From Plazaster borealis (lineage: Eukaryota; Echinodermata; Asteroidea; Forcipulatida; Labidiasteridae), in contig CM037462.1 in NCBI GenBank assembly GCA_021014325.1, positions 1,892,318 to 1,956,317 of the forward strand: a DNA stretch of 64,000 nucleotides. The letters run 5' to 3'. A model generated the notes under the pieces. It saw only the letters and a list, made by a program, of their open reading frames with translations. It was not told the DNA's origin and did not search any database. The position numbers and the translations under genes were made by a program. This document shows, piece after piece, positions 36,254 through 49,900 of this stretch (position 1 is the first letter of the stretch; each line of letters begins with the position of its first letter).

Positions 36254-37844
36254 AGAGATGGAAATTCCTCCATAAAGCTCAATAGGAGTTGTACAGGGTT
36301 GTGCTGTTCGGGTGTCGATTTCTGGGTCAATTGTTCAAACCAAGCACAACGAGCATCCACCAGGCTGTTTGGCTATTTTGTCAAGAGGGAACTGAAGGAT
36401 ATTGAGAATTGTTGACCAAAACATAGCGAAGTAAACAACATTTGTTTACAAACATACTTAATGAGCAGTGTTTTTAATAACAATGCATAAAGTTTTCAAG
36501 GTATTTGTTAATATGCGGCTCCATTCAGGATGAGGGGCTTAATTAGTGGCAAAAAAAGGCCTCATTAAAACATTCACGTAACTTTGAAAACATTCTTGAA
36601 ACGTAATCGCTATCATTTGCTTTAATACCCTTTTTGAGCAGATGACATTCGTAGCAAATACTCAAATTAAAAATTATTTTGCAGTGATTTATTGTACAAT
36701 CCTTGTATGGTATTCTGTTTTAACGAGCTTGTATAATTTCATGATTTTGCATAAAAGATTCTTTTTACAAATCCAAGTATGCAGATATTTGTGATACTAA
36801 TTTGCTATATTTTATATACATAAATTTGTTTACGGTGGAGACATCATTCAAAGGATTATATTATACTCAAATTTCAAATTAATGTGCAGTGATTTATTTC
36901 ACTGGGTTTGTTTAATCCCTTATATTCGGATTCACCGAACCATAGTTCCGTGGGGTAATATAACAAGAAAATATTTCTTTACCTTCAAATACTTTACTTA
37001 GCCTAATAAGGTGGAGGGAACGTTACAAGCAACATTATACAAATTGTATTTTTTATAATTGGAATCTGTTTTTGTACAAATTAAATATACTCAGATTTAT
37101 AATAAGATTTGTGTCATTGGCAGCTTTATAAAGAGCTTCTTCGGTTGTTACTCATTTATTCAGAAGTGTGTCTTAATGAAAATGTGTGTTCTATTTGCAG
37201 TGATTGGAATTAACTGATAGATAAATTGATTATTGAAACATATTGATTCCTGTGTACTTATTGGGTTCGATTGTTTCAGCCAAAAATAAACTTTAGGCTC
37301 ACCAATGAAGGAGTGCATAAATCTTGAAAGCATCGTGTAAAATGATAACCATGCGAAAATAAATAGACCCATATAGATTGCATAAATGAACTAACAAACT
37401 CCACAGCATAAATGCCCCCCTCTGGCGTACATCAGTGTCTGATATAGCGCCCTCTCTCATTTTCGTCCTAACTCGCGTGCGTCTCCTATATTATTCTGAT
37501 CCTCTGACGTCAGAATGTGGCTGATGAAGGATATAAGTATAACAGGGGAGCAGTCAACCTGTCTGGGTTCCAAACTCCCGGCACTTCTTACCCGTTACAT
37601 GAAAAGAGGAAGAGCTTTTATCAACAAAGAGTTTTTCTCAACGAAAATTATTAATAAGCATAATTGAATAACTAACTAAATGAAACATCGGTCAATGCAA
37701 TATTATCACTCACTGCTCGTAAACCGTACGATTTACGTCATGGAATTTCTCACAACATTGATGCTCATTAACAGCACAAGGTGAAAGGTCACTCCAGGAA
37801 GAAATTTATTCTTATGAACCAAAGTTATTTCTAATCGAAAATAA

Positions 37845-37968
37845 GGCCGTGTCCGAAATGCCAGATACGGCTACGGCTGATTTCCCACGTTGAAGTACAG
37901 GACGTCCTTAGCAACACCCTTAGCTACAGTCGTAGCCGTAGCCGTAACCGCTAAGTCGGATACGGCCT
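37845..37968. repeat. Short hairpin MITE, unit B spacer
   Basis: Same element as 9838-9960: GGCCGTGTCCGAAATGCC at the left, CTAAGTCGGATACGGCC at the right. Present in both spacers, so older than the unit duplication. Confidence 0.7.
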
Positions 37969-38998
37969 TCCTATACTGTTGAATCATGGAGCTAGCTACC
38001 TCCATGGTTGAATAGTTCCTTTATGTAACTATAGTAAGTTTACTAGTAAGGGACTTCCCTACAAAAATATATATTTTAGTTCATGGTCAACTTTGATTGC
38101 ATACCCTAAACCTTGCAAATTAAATCTATCACAATCATTCTCTTCAATAACAATATTTTGGATTACTCTGAAACACTGGAAATAAAAACCATTGTTTGTT
38201 TAAGCATTGGCTATTAAGCTAGTAGTGTGGACAATCCGACACAAGAAAAAAATAGAGAAGTAAAATAGATAACGTGGAAACGATGCTCGTTTTTGATACT
38301 ATCAGAAACGAACCGCACGGAATGGTCTGGACTTCTTTTAGAAAACAGAATCGAAACCAGTTATTTTAAGCTATTAGCTAACAACTTTGGCAGATGTAGT
38401 TATGGTAAAGAGGCATAAGGAAGTTGTGTACAACAGTTACGTTCAATGGTACAGAAAATGGAGACTACATCTAGTATGAACTCATGTATTATACCTTCAG
38501 TGAATGAGCTATACAAAGTGCTATTCAGTTTAGGCAGTCAATTGTACTCGACAAATCTGCATCTAGACATACAACTACCTTTTACCTTTGCAGATTGGGT
38601 GTTCGTTGTATATAATCTCATAGGTTCCATTACACGGTCATTACTACACTAAAGCAGCACACAGTTGCAACAGAGTCTTCATTCTGGTTTTGAAGGAAAT
38701 GGTTTGGATTTATGTATTTCCGTGTAACCAAAATGATGAGTACATTTTGAAGAGTGACTATCATCATTAAATCCACATCTGTATTCGATTCTCGTTAATT
38801 GTCTTTCTGTATTTCCATCTCAAATCTGGTAAGTAAAAGATTAGTTTAAGTACAATTCTGAGCAGGAAATGAAACTTGTGGTTTACTGTTTGGTAAATTG
38901 AAATTAAGAAGTTTGTGTGAAGAAAATATTGTAAGTTGAGAAGCCTTATTACAGTTTACTGCATGCGGGATTCTTGAATTTATTGGGAAATATGTTTT

Positions 38999-39128
38999 GT
39001 TTTGTGAAAACCTTGCGTGTGAGAACCTCCATGATGTTATTGTATGAAAGCCCAATAATTTTAGTTTTGTGAAAACCTTGCGTGTGAGAACCTCCATGAT
39101 GTTATTGTATGAAAGCCCAATAATTTTA
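38999..39128 (+). repeat. 65-bp tandem duplication
   Basis: Two identical 65-bp copies starting gttttgtgaaaaccttgcgt and ending cccaataatttta. Unit A has one copy (about 10960-11035), so the duplication is recent in this spacer. Confidence 0.9.
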
Positions 39129-39578
39129 ATAGACAAGTTTATTTAAAAACCCTTTTCCAGGAAGTATTTCCAATGGGAGCTATTGTATGCTCATGTTTAA
39201 ATTAATATTAGATGCCAGTTTAGCGTTTTGGTAAGAATAGTTTTACTGGCAATGAATGCTGGACGAGGGAAATGGGGGAGGCACCACCCCCCTCCCCGAT
39301 CACACACACAATGTTTCAGGCATGAAATCTTTCTCAGGCATCTGAAAGCACACAATTCTATGCAGCAAGGGTATGTTTTCTTTCTTTCATTATTTTCTTG
39401 CAACTTCGATGGCCAATTGAGCCAAAATTTTAACAGGTTTTTTATTTTATGTGAGGATACACCAAGTGATGATACTGGTTTTTGACAATTACCAATAAAG
39501 TTTACCCCACCTTTAACATAAAATAATGGTCAAATAATTGAATTGTGGGTTTGTGATAAGTTGATTGTACCTCACAGT

Positions 39579-39680
39579 GGAGTGTCGTGGCCGAGCGGTC
39601 GAGTGCTATAGACTCAGGTTTCGTTGTTGTCAGGGTGTGGGTTTGATTCCCGATCACGGCACTTGTGTCCCTGGTGAAAA
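39579..39680 (+). mobile_element. tRNA-Leu-like SINE head, unit B spacer
   Basis: GTGTCGTGGCCGAGCGGTCG, TAGACTCAGG anticodon arm and GGGTTTGATTCCCGATCACG; tail CTTGTGTCCCTGGTGA. More complete than 11479-11580. Confidence 0.7.
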
Positions 39681-40875
39681 TCTTTAATTAATATACTGCA
39701 AATTTCAACAAATAAAAGTCTTTAACAATTAATTGGTTTGGAAATTGTTTCGCTTCGTAGCAAAAGAAAAGTTCATATTACTTATTTTATAAATATGTTT
39801 TGTTTCCTGAAGTAAAAAGGACATATTGAAGTATGTGCCTTCTGAAAAAAAACATCCTTTAAAATCAATCTTCATTTCTATACCACTCACAGCTACAGTG
39901 TGAGTCAAACTCGGAACAATATTGTGGTTCAAACTTTTCAATAGTTAAGTTACACCTTATCTTATTGAATCTAGTTGATAAAATTCACAGGTGCTTTGTT
40001 CTTAATGTTTACAAGCGCTGGTTAAACTGAATGGGACTTCCCCTTACAATGACATAGCCAGAAGCAACCCAAGTACACTGTGAAGATTGAGTTATACTGA
40101 AACCCGTTCAGGTTTTCAATAGATGTTTCCTATCATTCAAGGTTCCAACTCGACCTACGTACGAGGCTATGGAAACCGCTATGTAAAGGAGTACTCGTCA
40201 TAGTTAAACTACTGACGACGAAGCTGTGTAAAATAAATATAGAAATTGCAGTAGAATTGTTGTTGATACTGAAAGCCCCATTATTGCAAACGTTGGTGAA
40301 AATGAAAATGATATGTTAAGATATTTCCTTGTACACTTGTTGTTATTAATACAACAACAACTGTGCAGTCATTCTGAAACAAACACATTTCCAAAACAAA
40401 CCAAGTTCATTATTTTCGTGTTTCAGTTAGTCTCTTTTTGTAATCGAAAGACAAACATGAAAGTATAAAGTTATTTCCATATGTCAAGGCTATTGGCTAA
40501 GAATACCGGATACACCGGAGGAAGTTTCAGGGGAAATAATATTCAACGGTAAAAAGGTACAATGAATGCCGTCGTTCCCTACATTTAATATTTTTTTAGT
40601 CTCATTCAATTTATCCATTGAGGCCTGTTTGAGGTTTTGCTCAATAACAAAGGAGTACAGCTTCGTACCACATAACTATGAATATAATCTGAATAGCTCC
40701 ATGTACAGACTAACACTACTGAAAACTTTGCTGTCGCCAACAGTCAAACTGAATTATAGCTCACTGGGGGATTTCTCTCGATTTCGATAACAGCATTAAA
40801 CTGTTCCACCTGATATCCCAACAGTTTGTACACAACTCTAGTTCCACAATGCTGAAGATTTAACGTAAAATCATC

Positions 40876-40942
40876 ATGTCACCTCATCAAAATATCCTCA
40901 GATTGACTTTATTGGTATTTGTTCTCGCCTGTCTCAATACTG
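40876..40942 (+). CDS. Gene C exon 1: signal peptide
   Basis: [20 protein letters not shown] then NTG. Hydrophobic core unchanged from gene B; MFG becomes ILR before it. Phase 1 end. Confidence 0.85.
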
Positions 40943-43900
40943 GTAAGTAAACAGTTTGTTGTTTACAAAAACATCAAATGCGGAAACTTGTTTCTGTATT
41001 GAAGTAAACTATAGTTTTGAGGGGAGTGTAAAACAAATATTACTAGAAACTTAAAAGGGTAAACTTAGTGAGTTTTTCACTAAATCTTGGTGTAGTCGAG
41101 GTTGGGAACTGTAAAGGTGTCAGTGGCGTCTTTTTGCATAACAATCAGCTTTCATAGATGACAGCACCGTGGTAATAAGGGTCTAGTATGAGATCAAATT
41201 GTTCCGAAATAATGACAAGATATTATTCATTTTTGAGCGAACAAAGTATAATTTACTAGAAAGGGATCTGCGACCTTCGGACACAGAATTATACTTAACT
41301 GTTTTCTTAATACCGTAGTGAACCAATGTTAATATTTTTAATTAATCAAAGGTTAACTCAAAATCAAATAGATTAGGACAAATTAATTGGCAAATTATTT
41401 GGCACGTAATATTGTTGGTACTAAAAGGAATTTTATAAATCAGTCAAGTAGGTTTGAAATGAAGATTCGAGTATTTTAAGAATCGATGTCTTATACCGTG
41501 CATAACTTGATTCTATTTTCGTCTACGGGTTTTGGGTTTCACCATACTCTGTGATAATCGTAACCCTCCATCCTCCCGGCGGTCGTAGACCCATGGGTTA
41601 CGACAAACCATATTGTTAAATTTCTGCACATATTTTCGAATTCTTTTCAAAAATTGTAATGCACCCAATTTGGTTCACTTAAAATCTTGAAATAAAAGAT
41701 GAAAAGAAATCGCAAAATATGTACACACACGGTTCGTTTGTAACCCTCCGGCCTACGATCTTCGTCACAACCACACTACACCCATGGAGGTTTCTTCCTC
41801 CATGCTACACCACACCTAGCCTGAACATCTGACGTCACACTTCGGGGCTCGTGAATAACGCCATATACCTGCCTTAAGTGCCTGGCCGGATCCTGCCAGA
41901 TGTACCTTTGACCTTGCATCCATTTCACACGGAGATTCGCAGTCAATTCACCCGTACATGTACACATAATTACATAGTGAATAAAACAACATTACACGCA
42001 TGTACGAACATTATGCACACGCTGCATACAGACGATCGAAAGTGCAAGTTGACAAACTACATCACCTCGGACCAATCATAACACAGATTGGAAAGCTTAC
42101 GTCACTGCACGTTTATCCAATGAAACAATTGTATCCAATGAAACCACGGGGCCTGTAAGACCAGTGCCTGTATTATCAGACAGGGGGACCAGTCTTCACT
42201 ACACCATGCCCTACTACATCAATGTATTGTGGTTGTATCTCAGACGATGGGGGCGCTTCTCTTTGATACAAATCTTCCATTGGCCATGAACTGATAACGA
42301 ACTGTACAATTGATTTTACGCAGGGTTACCTATATAAGGTATTGGTTGACATTGTGAATAATTTGTACTAAGTTTATTGCCTTGCGGATGCATTATAATT
42401 TGTAGCTAACAAGTGTCTGTTGATTTGTTACAGAAGCGTTAAAGGGACATGGAGAAAAAAGACAAGTCATGATCTTAATTATCTTAAAGGGACATGGAGA
42501 AAAAAGACAAGTCATGATCTTAATTATGATTTAGTACCAGTCACAATTTTGCGTTATAAGCCATAATTTTTACAAATTTAATCATGTATTTATATATCTC
42601 ATATGACTTAGTACAAGTTATAAATATGACCTTTTTTTCTTTCTCTCTCAATGTCTCTAACGCTTCTGTAGTTTGTGGAGGGTTACAACAATTCATAAGA
42701 AAGGTGTAGTTCGGTATTTGCATGCAGCGTGTGTCGTTCACTTCCAATAATGGCTGAGTTTTAGATTGCAAGGGATCTATACATTTTCTGGCCTTTTATT
42801 CAACCTGTCAATTCCAGGTAGATGGCAAGTTGCACACAAAGAGGAAACAATTCAACGAACACGGAAGTAACTCAATGACGTGAAAAGGCGGTTGTAACGC
42901 GACCGCCGTGAACCAGACTACTGCAGTATGCGGTCTTTGCACATCATGTTCGAAGCTATAGAGGGCGCAGAACTACCAATCTGATCCGTGAAAATACTGC
43001 AAGATTGTTACGGGGCGGGGGGTCTCAAAGCAGGGCATCGGAAAGAGTTTCCTTGAGATTTTAATTTCAAAGAAAGCCAATCGACGATAGGGTAATTGCA
43101 ATGGGGGAATTATTAAGATTTTACTCAAATAAAAGCGTAATAATAATTATAGGCATTGTCGTAAACCACATGCACATAAAGAACGCTCTCAACAATCGAG
43201 CCTCATTTTTCAAATGATAACTCCATTTTCAAAGAGTAATTTAAGGAGTCGAGTTTTGTTTGACTGACGTTGACTATTAGACCATGGAGGAAGGAAATAT
43301 TTCCTACCTCCATGATTAGACTTATAACGCTGATGGGAATGTCCACATTTCCCCTGGATACTACGTACAAAATTGCCTCTCGGAAAAAACCTCTTGGTGG
43401 CGCCCTGCACTGGCGGTGCCCCCGCCCGATAATCTCTCTTGAAAACCAATGAAGAACTGAAGATTTAAAATAACAAACAGTTCCCTATTTAAAAAAAATC
43501 TTCTTAAATAAGTTATGCCCTTTTACAACCTTGTTATTTTTATCAGCACTCCACCGTTTAAGTGTGCACCATCTTGGTTATACCCATAAGTGCGGGGCAC
43601 TCGGCTTGAACGGAAGCCGTCCGGCAATGTGTGTTGAACTTTAGAGAGCTAGATGTACCATGGAAGTTTATTTTGAGAGTGCTTTGTGCTTCGCTCAGTC
43701 CCAGCGCCCCATGCAAAGGAGCTGAGATGAGCTGGCGTGCGTAAGCACAGGAGCATTTTACCATTCCTCCTGACCTATAATAACCCCCTTTTCCTGCCAA
43801 CGAAAGATTCGACTATCGAATAGTAATGTAGCTCTATTATGTAAATCCATTGCAAATAATTATTGTCGTAATTTGCCTTGTACTAAAAAGGGCTCAATCG

Positions 43901-46900
43901 CAACATTTTTCTTACTTAACCATGGAGCCTGTCTGCTTTATCATATCGTGCGTGTACATGGTGTGATTGTGCCGACTGCAGTACAATGGTTCCCATCATG
44001 CCTCACTACATCCTGAACAAGAATTGGTACGAGCTTATCAGCCCATTCCAGCGGTCTTGGATGAGACCGCTAGAGTCGAGCGAAGCTTTGTGCGTATGTT
44101 CTTAGATGTTTTTAAGTTGATGCGTTGTCTGAACGGTAACCAATTGTAACTGTTGAAGGAGTGGAAGATGTGTGCAAATTTGGGTCGTGAGAAAGTGATA
44201 CGTGCAGCATTGTTTTGAGCCTTTATTATTTTACTGTCTTTATTATATAAACGGACGAGATACACTTCTGAATTTATGATACCGATATATTCAATTATCC
44301 AGACGTAGGTTTCGCCCTTCAACTACAAGGAAGTCAAACCTCACAGAGTTCTACTAGCGGTGATAATCCCGCTAGTCGTGCTGTGGATAATGACATCAAC
44401 ACACCTTCAATCACGGGTAAGTTTACTTATTTAGCTCAGAAATTATGCACATTTTTATTTGTTATGTCATAAATCAATTAATCGGTTGACTTCACGGGGG
44501 ACCGAAAACACGATTTAATTATCTATTTGGAAGAAATTAGTTATGATGATTTGTCAAATTTTGTAAAACTTTCAATGTTTCCTGAGTAACGGGAAGTTTC
44601 GTATCGAACCCTAATTTTCGTTTGATATACTTACATCTTACAGTGTAAGTACTCACATGTAATTTGAATGCGTTAAAAACTTCAAAGTTAACTTATTTCC
44701 TTTTAACTCATCTTTCAAATTCATTTTAATGTGGATATTTTGTAAAGCATCAATCCCGGTTCAATATTTTAGTCTGCCTTAAACTGAAATTGTATATAAA
44801 CACAATAGGTGGTGTTTTCTGGTCCTGCAGAAAGACAAAACGAACATAAAACATTAATGACTGGCAATTCACGTAAGGAGCGGAACCAAAGACATTCAGA
44901 TTTTATCTTTAAAAGAACATTTAAATGTGTGTTTATTTAATAATGTTTGATTTCAGATGATGAAGCCAATCCATGGTGGAAAGTGAACCTCGGTGACACC
45001 TACTGCCTCAAGAAGATCACTTTGTCTTATGGACCTTTGAGTGGTGAGCGTATCTTCATTTATTACTCTGTATTTTTATTTAAGTTTGACGCGTTCATCT
45101 TGAACTATTCACTGGTTTTTTATGAGTTTTTGGCTTTCCCAAGATTAAAGGCTGTTTCAGTAAAGATTCATTTTTGCAAGTCATTATTCATTGAAATTCA
45201 TGAGAACTTATTTGAATTTATGAGAAAAACGATTTCTCTCGTCCCTAATAAGTTCCTTTGACTCCTCCCGGATGGATGATTGCAGGTGGAGGTCAAAGCG
45301 AAGGAGCTGTTTTGAGGACTGGTTTGAGTTCCGATCATCTACAGAACGAAATGATTGGATCACCCTTATCTCTGTCTCAAGCTCAAAGTGGACAGATGAA
45401 CGAGTTTACCCTGGACCCTTCTGTCATCGCTCAATATGTGAGTGTAGATATTCCAACGAGCAGTGGAGAAAAAAAGTCATTAGTCCTTGATGAGGTCGAG
45501 GTTGATGAAATTACTCAGAGTGAAGACGATACCATGTCCTCGGGTGAGTAGCAAGAAGCCTCAAGGAAAGAGTGCCAGTACATTTTTATATCCAGGTAAC
45601 GAAAAACTTCGTCTCCCTAAGTCTACTTTCTAAAACTATGGCAAGTCAACTTTTTGGTTTTCTGCAAATCTTCTTGATAAGATAAATTATAAAGTCAAGT
45701 CAAATTATTTAAGAGAATAAGTCAACTTAGCGAGATTTTCTCGTTATCTGGAGAAGTTGTATTGCGCTTATGAACCTCCATAACTTCTGATCATTCAAAA
45801 TACAACAAATCCCCAATAGTATTGCAGGTTTTTGCTTTTTTATGAGAAATCGCCTAACATCACAAGGCCGAACGGCCCTTTTTAAGGTGAGGGCTATACT
45901 TAACTGATTTGGGCTGTCGACCTAATTCAACTGTCACCAGGGGCACATTACCACCTACTGCTCGGGCTGAAACAGGTTTACCCCCTTCACAGTCTGTAAG
46001 GATGTAGGCATGGGTATCATCCACTAGGAACCTTGCTGATAGAGCAGAATGCACTACCTTCCCAACTTGTTACGAAACAGTTATGGTTAAGTGCCTTGCT
46101 CAAGGGCGCAAGTGTCATGACCGGGTTTCGAACCCACACTCTGCTGCTGACAACACCAGAGGTAAGTAATGGGATGTGCCTTCGATGGTAGAGACGTGGA
46201 ATTTGGCACACAGTCAGCGTATATCATGAGAAAGATGTTCGGCTATATAGGGCCATCGCAGATCTGTCCTTTGAAAAGATATAGGTAGAATATAATGGCA
46301 GCTATTTTGAAAAGTTTAAAAAGTGCTTTTTATTCTACCTAGTTGTTTTCAAAATTCAAATCTACTATGGCCCTACAGCCAGATATCTTTCTCTGACTGT
46401 GTGACAAATTTCATGCTTGTATCATCAAAGGCAATATTGCCCCAATAAATTATTATGTTGCCTTGCTACCCTACAACATGAGGAATTTTCCCCTTTATTC
46501 TCGGTTGGACGAAATGACATGATTTAGTCGATATCTTTCCTACTGTTTTATATCATGACGAGTGCACTTCTTTTTGCTAATTTTGTATATATTTGTTATA
46601 GATGTAGCTCTTCCTTTGTCCGGTAATCCTAGTCGTCAAAGTTCAACATGGGGTCCAAGAGTTGCTTCAAGAGCTCTGGATGGGGATTTGGTATCCGTCA
46701 GCCACACAGGTACACGGCATTTCCTCTCCTCATGTCTTTATGCACGGTTAAAGCTCTCAGATCAGGTTCTTGGCCCATTACTCGGTCTAAATGAACCGGA
46801 ATAATACAGTCAAGGTTTCTGACTGTGATCCTGGATCAAAACATTTTGGATCGGAGTCATTCGGGGGATTGTCAGTTTCTGTTAATATACGTTTTTGATA

Positions 46901-49900
46901 TTCGAATTGCAATTAATCTTGTTAATTTACAAAACTAGTAATGATTGGCAACATTGTGACCATTATGATCCGACCATCTCGGGAGACTACACGACAAGAG
47001 CATTTTTTTCTTGTTCACTATACCGTATGACCTCTTATTGTCTATATATTAATTTATTAAGTTTTGTAAAATCTGTGTACAGACGCTTCCTATGGATAAT
47101 ATATTATTTTATTTAGGTATTTCTTGAATAAAATAACATCAAAAAACATCAAAGGAAAATGCATTTACATCAAAATATAAGCTTTAAGAATAAGTTTTAA
47201 GGAAATCAAAACAAATTGTAAATCCGAAGTCGAAACCAAGTTTCAGCGCAACGTGATTGGACACTTATTCCATTTTTCTTTGTGACAACTTTCCTAAGAC
47301 TTCCATCACCTCCTTCTCCCTCTGTGAACCACCCTTTCTTCCTCCCTGGCTTCAATCGAATTTCCCCAATAGGTGTTGTATTCAGTTTGGGCACAGCAGG
47401 GGTTCAACATCTCTGTACATAATTGTTAAATAATTGAATGCTATACAGACTAGAAAAGCAATTTTTTCTGAGAATCTGACGTTAATTGCTTACTTAAATT
47501 ACTTACTCAAACTGTCGTTTGTTTTTCTTCTAGGATCTATACCGAACCCGTGGTGGAAGGTGGATATTGTGACTGAATATTGTCTCGGCAAAATCAGAGT
47601 TCTGAACAGAAATTGGGAAAAAGGTAATTATTCGATAGTAACCTATATAATATATGTCTTCATTTTGTATGTAAATGCATATTTTTTGACTCTAAACATA
47701 AAATGCGAAAATAAAGTTTTTCCTTTGTTGCAAATTGTATGTACGATTTTTAAAACGAAATTTGTGAACTACGTCTGAAAGTATGGCAGCTTTATGATAT
47801 CTTTTCCAGTGGATGATATACAGAGCCATTGTTTTGATGACAGAACTTTTCCGTTACTGGCTTTACACTCTGTATCCAGTTCTAAAAGGTTAACTTGAAG
47901 ATTTACTGAATAAGATTAGTGGCGTGGCCGGATTGAATTATTTCTACCCGCAAGATCGACACTCTCAAAGTTCACTGTAGAAGTCTTACTTTATTTTGTT
48001 AAACTTAATCACCAAATAAAAAGTCGAATTGATAAACTGCATCCAGCATTATTCCATTGGGCAAACCTTTAAATCAATGTTATTGTTATTACTTTAATAG
48101 ATGGTATTAGGTATCGAATAGTGGGAGCAGTTGTGAGGGCTGGTCTGAGTGACGTTCATACTGATAACGCAATGTGTGGTAGTCCAGTAACCAGAAACCA
48201 AGTCTTATCAGATGAATGGATTGAAGTCACGTGTGATCCACCCAGACTCTCGCGGTATGTCAGTGTCAACATTCCCCGTCAAGAGTATCTGACACTCGTT
48301 GAGGTACAAGTATTCACGTGTAAGTCCGAACTATTAATTTTCAAGAATTAAATACATCTGAATGGATGATTTACGTTCATTACACAACACACGGGACCTA
48401 CGGCTTTACGTCCCATCCGAAGGATAAAGTATGGTTAAAAACTTGAATCATGTGACATAGACCGCTCGAGACAAACTTAATCAAACCTTTAGTGGCACTA
48501 ATGTACAGATACTACATAACTGTTATACTTCTATTGCACTTTTCTTCAGATGGTCTTCAATTTTTTACATTTACATGGGCTCCTAATGTCCACTTGATAT
48601 TTTCTTCTTTATTGTTTCTGTAATAAATTTGTATTTGGTACTGATTGACTGAATAACAGAGATACAAGACAACCAATATGAAGCTCGTGATATTTAGTGA
48701 GCAGCATTTTTAGTAACTATAGTAGGCCTGTGAAGAACTAAAGAACTAAAGAAAGAAAAAATATTTAGAAAGAAAAGCAATACGGAAACAAAGAAACAGA
48801 GGCGTTTCCCATTTAAATTTCGCTTTATTCAAGTGCAACTGATTATTCCCAAAATCGAATCCCCACTCAAGACCTGTTGCATGCCCCCTCAACATTTGAC
48901 AAATACAAAACAATAAAGTCTACTGTTTCAAACTATCATCACCAAACCCATCGAAGAAGATGACCCCGACTGCCCCCTGCAAAATGCACCCAGCTAATTA
49001 CCTTATGGTATTGGGTGTGGTTTGTCTGTCTTGATTGACAGACCGCCACATAAAGGATAAGTAAGGCAACCCCTTCCCTTCATATTCTTGAGGTGGTGCC
49101 TTGAGCAAGTACCAGTAACCTCTTTGCTGCCCTGCCAGGGTTACGGTGAAGCTATAGGCATGCAGCAGCATAGTGGATGAAGCGGCAGGTGAATGACCTT
49201 GGTTTCTTGTGAAAAAATTTGGAGCTACATGGTTTCTAGCAAAATAACCACTTTGATGGTGGCAATGGTAGAGACAAAGCCCACCGGTGAGTGGAGGACT
49301 GCACACTGGTGGAAGAGTTGTGCCACGCCAGTGTATAAATGCACAAGCACCAAATCCTCAATATGAATTTTCAATCGCAGGAAGAAGACAATCATGCTGA
49401 CTACTACTCACGGTGAGAGGACGTGGTGCACTCAAAACCTTCATCTGAAGGTGCACAACTGACGGCACGTGAGAAACGAAGTATGAAGAACTTTAGCGTT
49501 GGATGTTGGAATGTCACCACACTCAAGTACACGTTAGCACCTGAGCATCTCATGATTGCACTATAGGACTACCGCTATGACACCATCACACTGAGTGAGA
49601 CACACCTCCTCGGTCAATGAGTTGGATGAGTTCTATATGAGCAGCTACAGGACTTGAGAGATAACAACCGAAAGACAAGAGATACATGTGATAGTGGCTG
49701 GAGACTTCAACGCTAAGCTAGGTAACCAAAAGCCCCCCCCCCCCCGTCTTGAGCACTCATGGAATCGGGAAAAGAAATGCTAGTGGTGACCGTCTCTTCG
49801 ATGTTTGCATGGCTAATAACAACACACCTGCACACTGATGGTTTCACAAACGTGCCTTGAAAAAGGTGACGTGTATCTCACGGGCAGGCAATGCCAATGC

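Larger units (their letters stand above)
36254..40875 (+). other. Spacer between gene B and gene C
   Basis: No supported gene. Corresponds to 7682-12686 without the TTAA MITE and the R1 fragment. Contains the hairpin MITE (37845-37968), a SINE head (39579-39680), a 65-bp direct duplication (38999-39128) and the gene C upstream region with one intact ETS-like site. Confidence 0.6.
40943..44302 (+). other. Gene C intron 1 (3.4 kb)
   Basis: Longer than in B by an R1 element (41754-42308), a 45-bp tandem duplication (42439-42528), about 110 bp near 43140-43250, and a replaced block at 43577-44090. LINE fragment at its end. Otherwise AT-rich with no gene. Confidence 0.55.
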
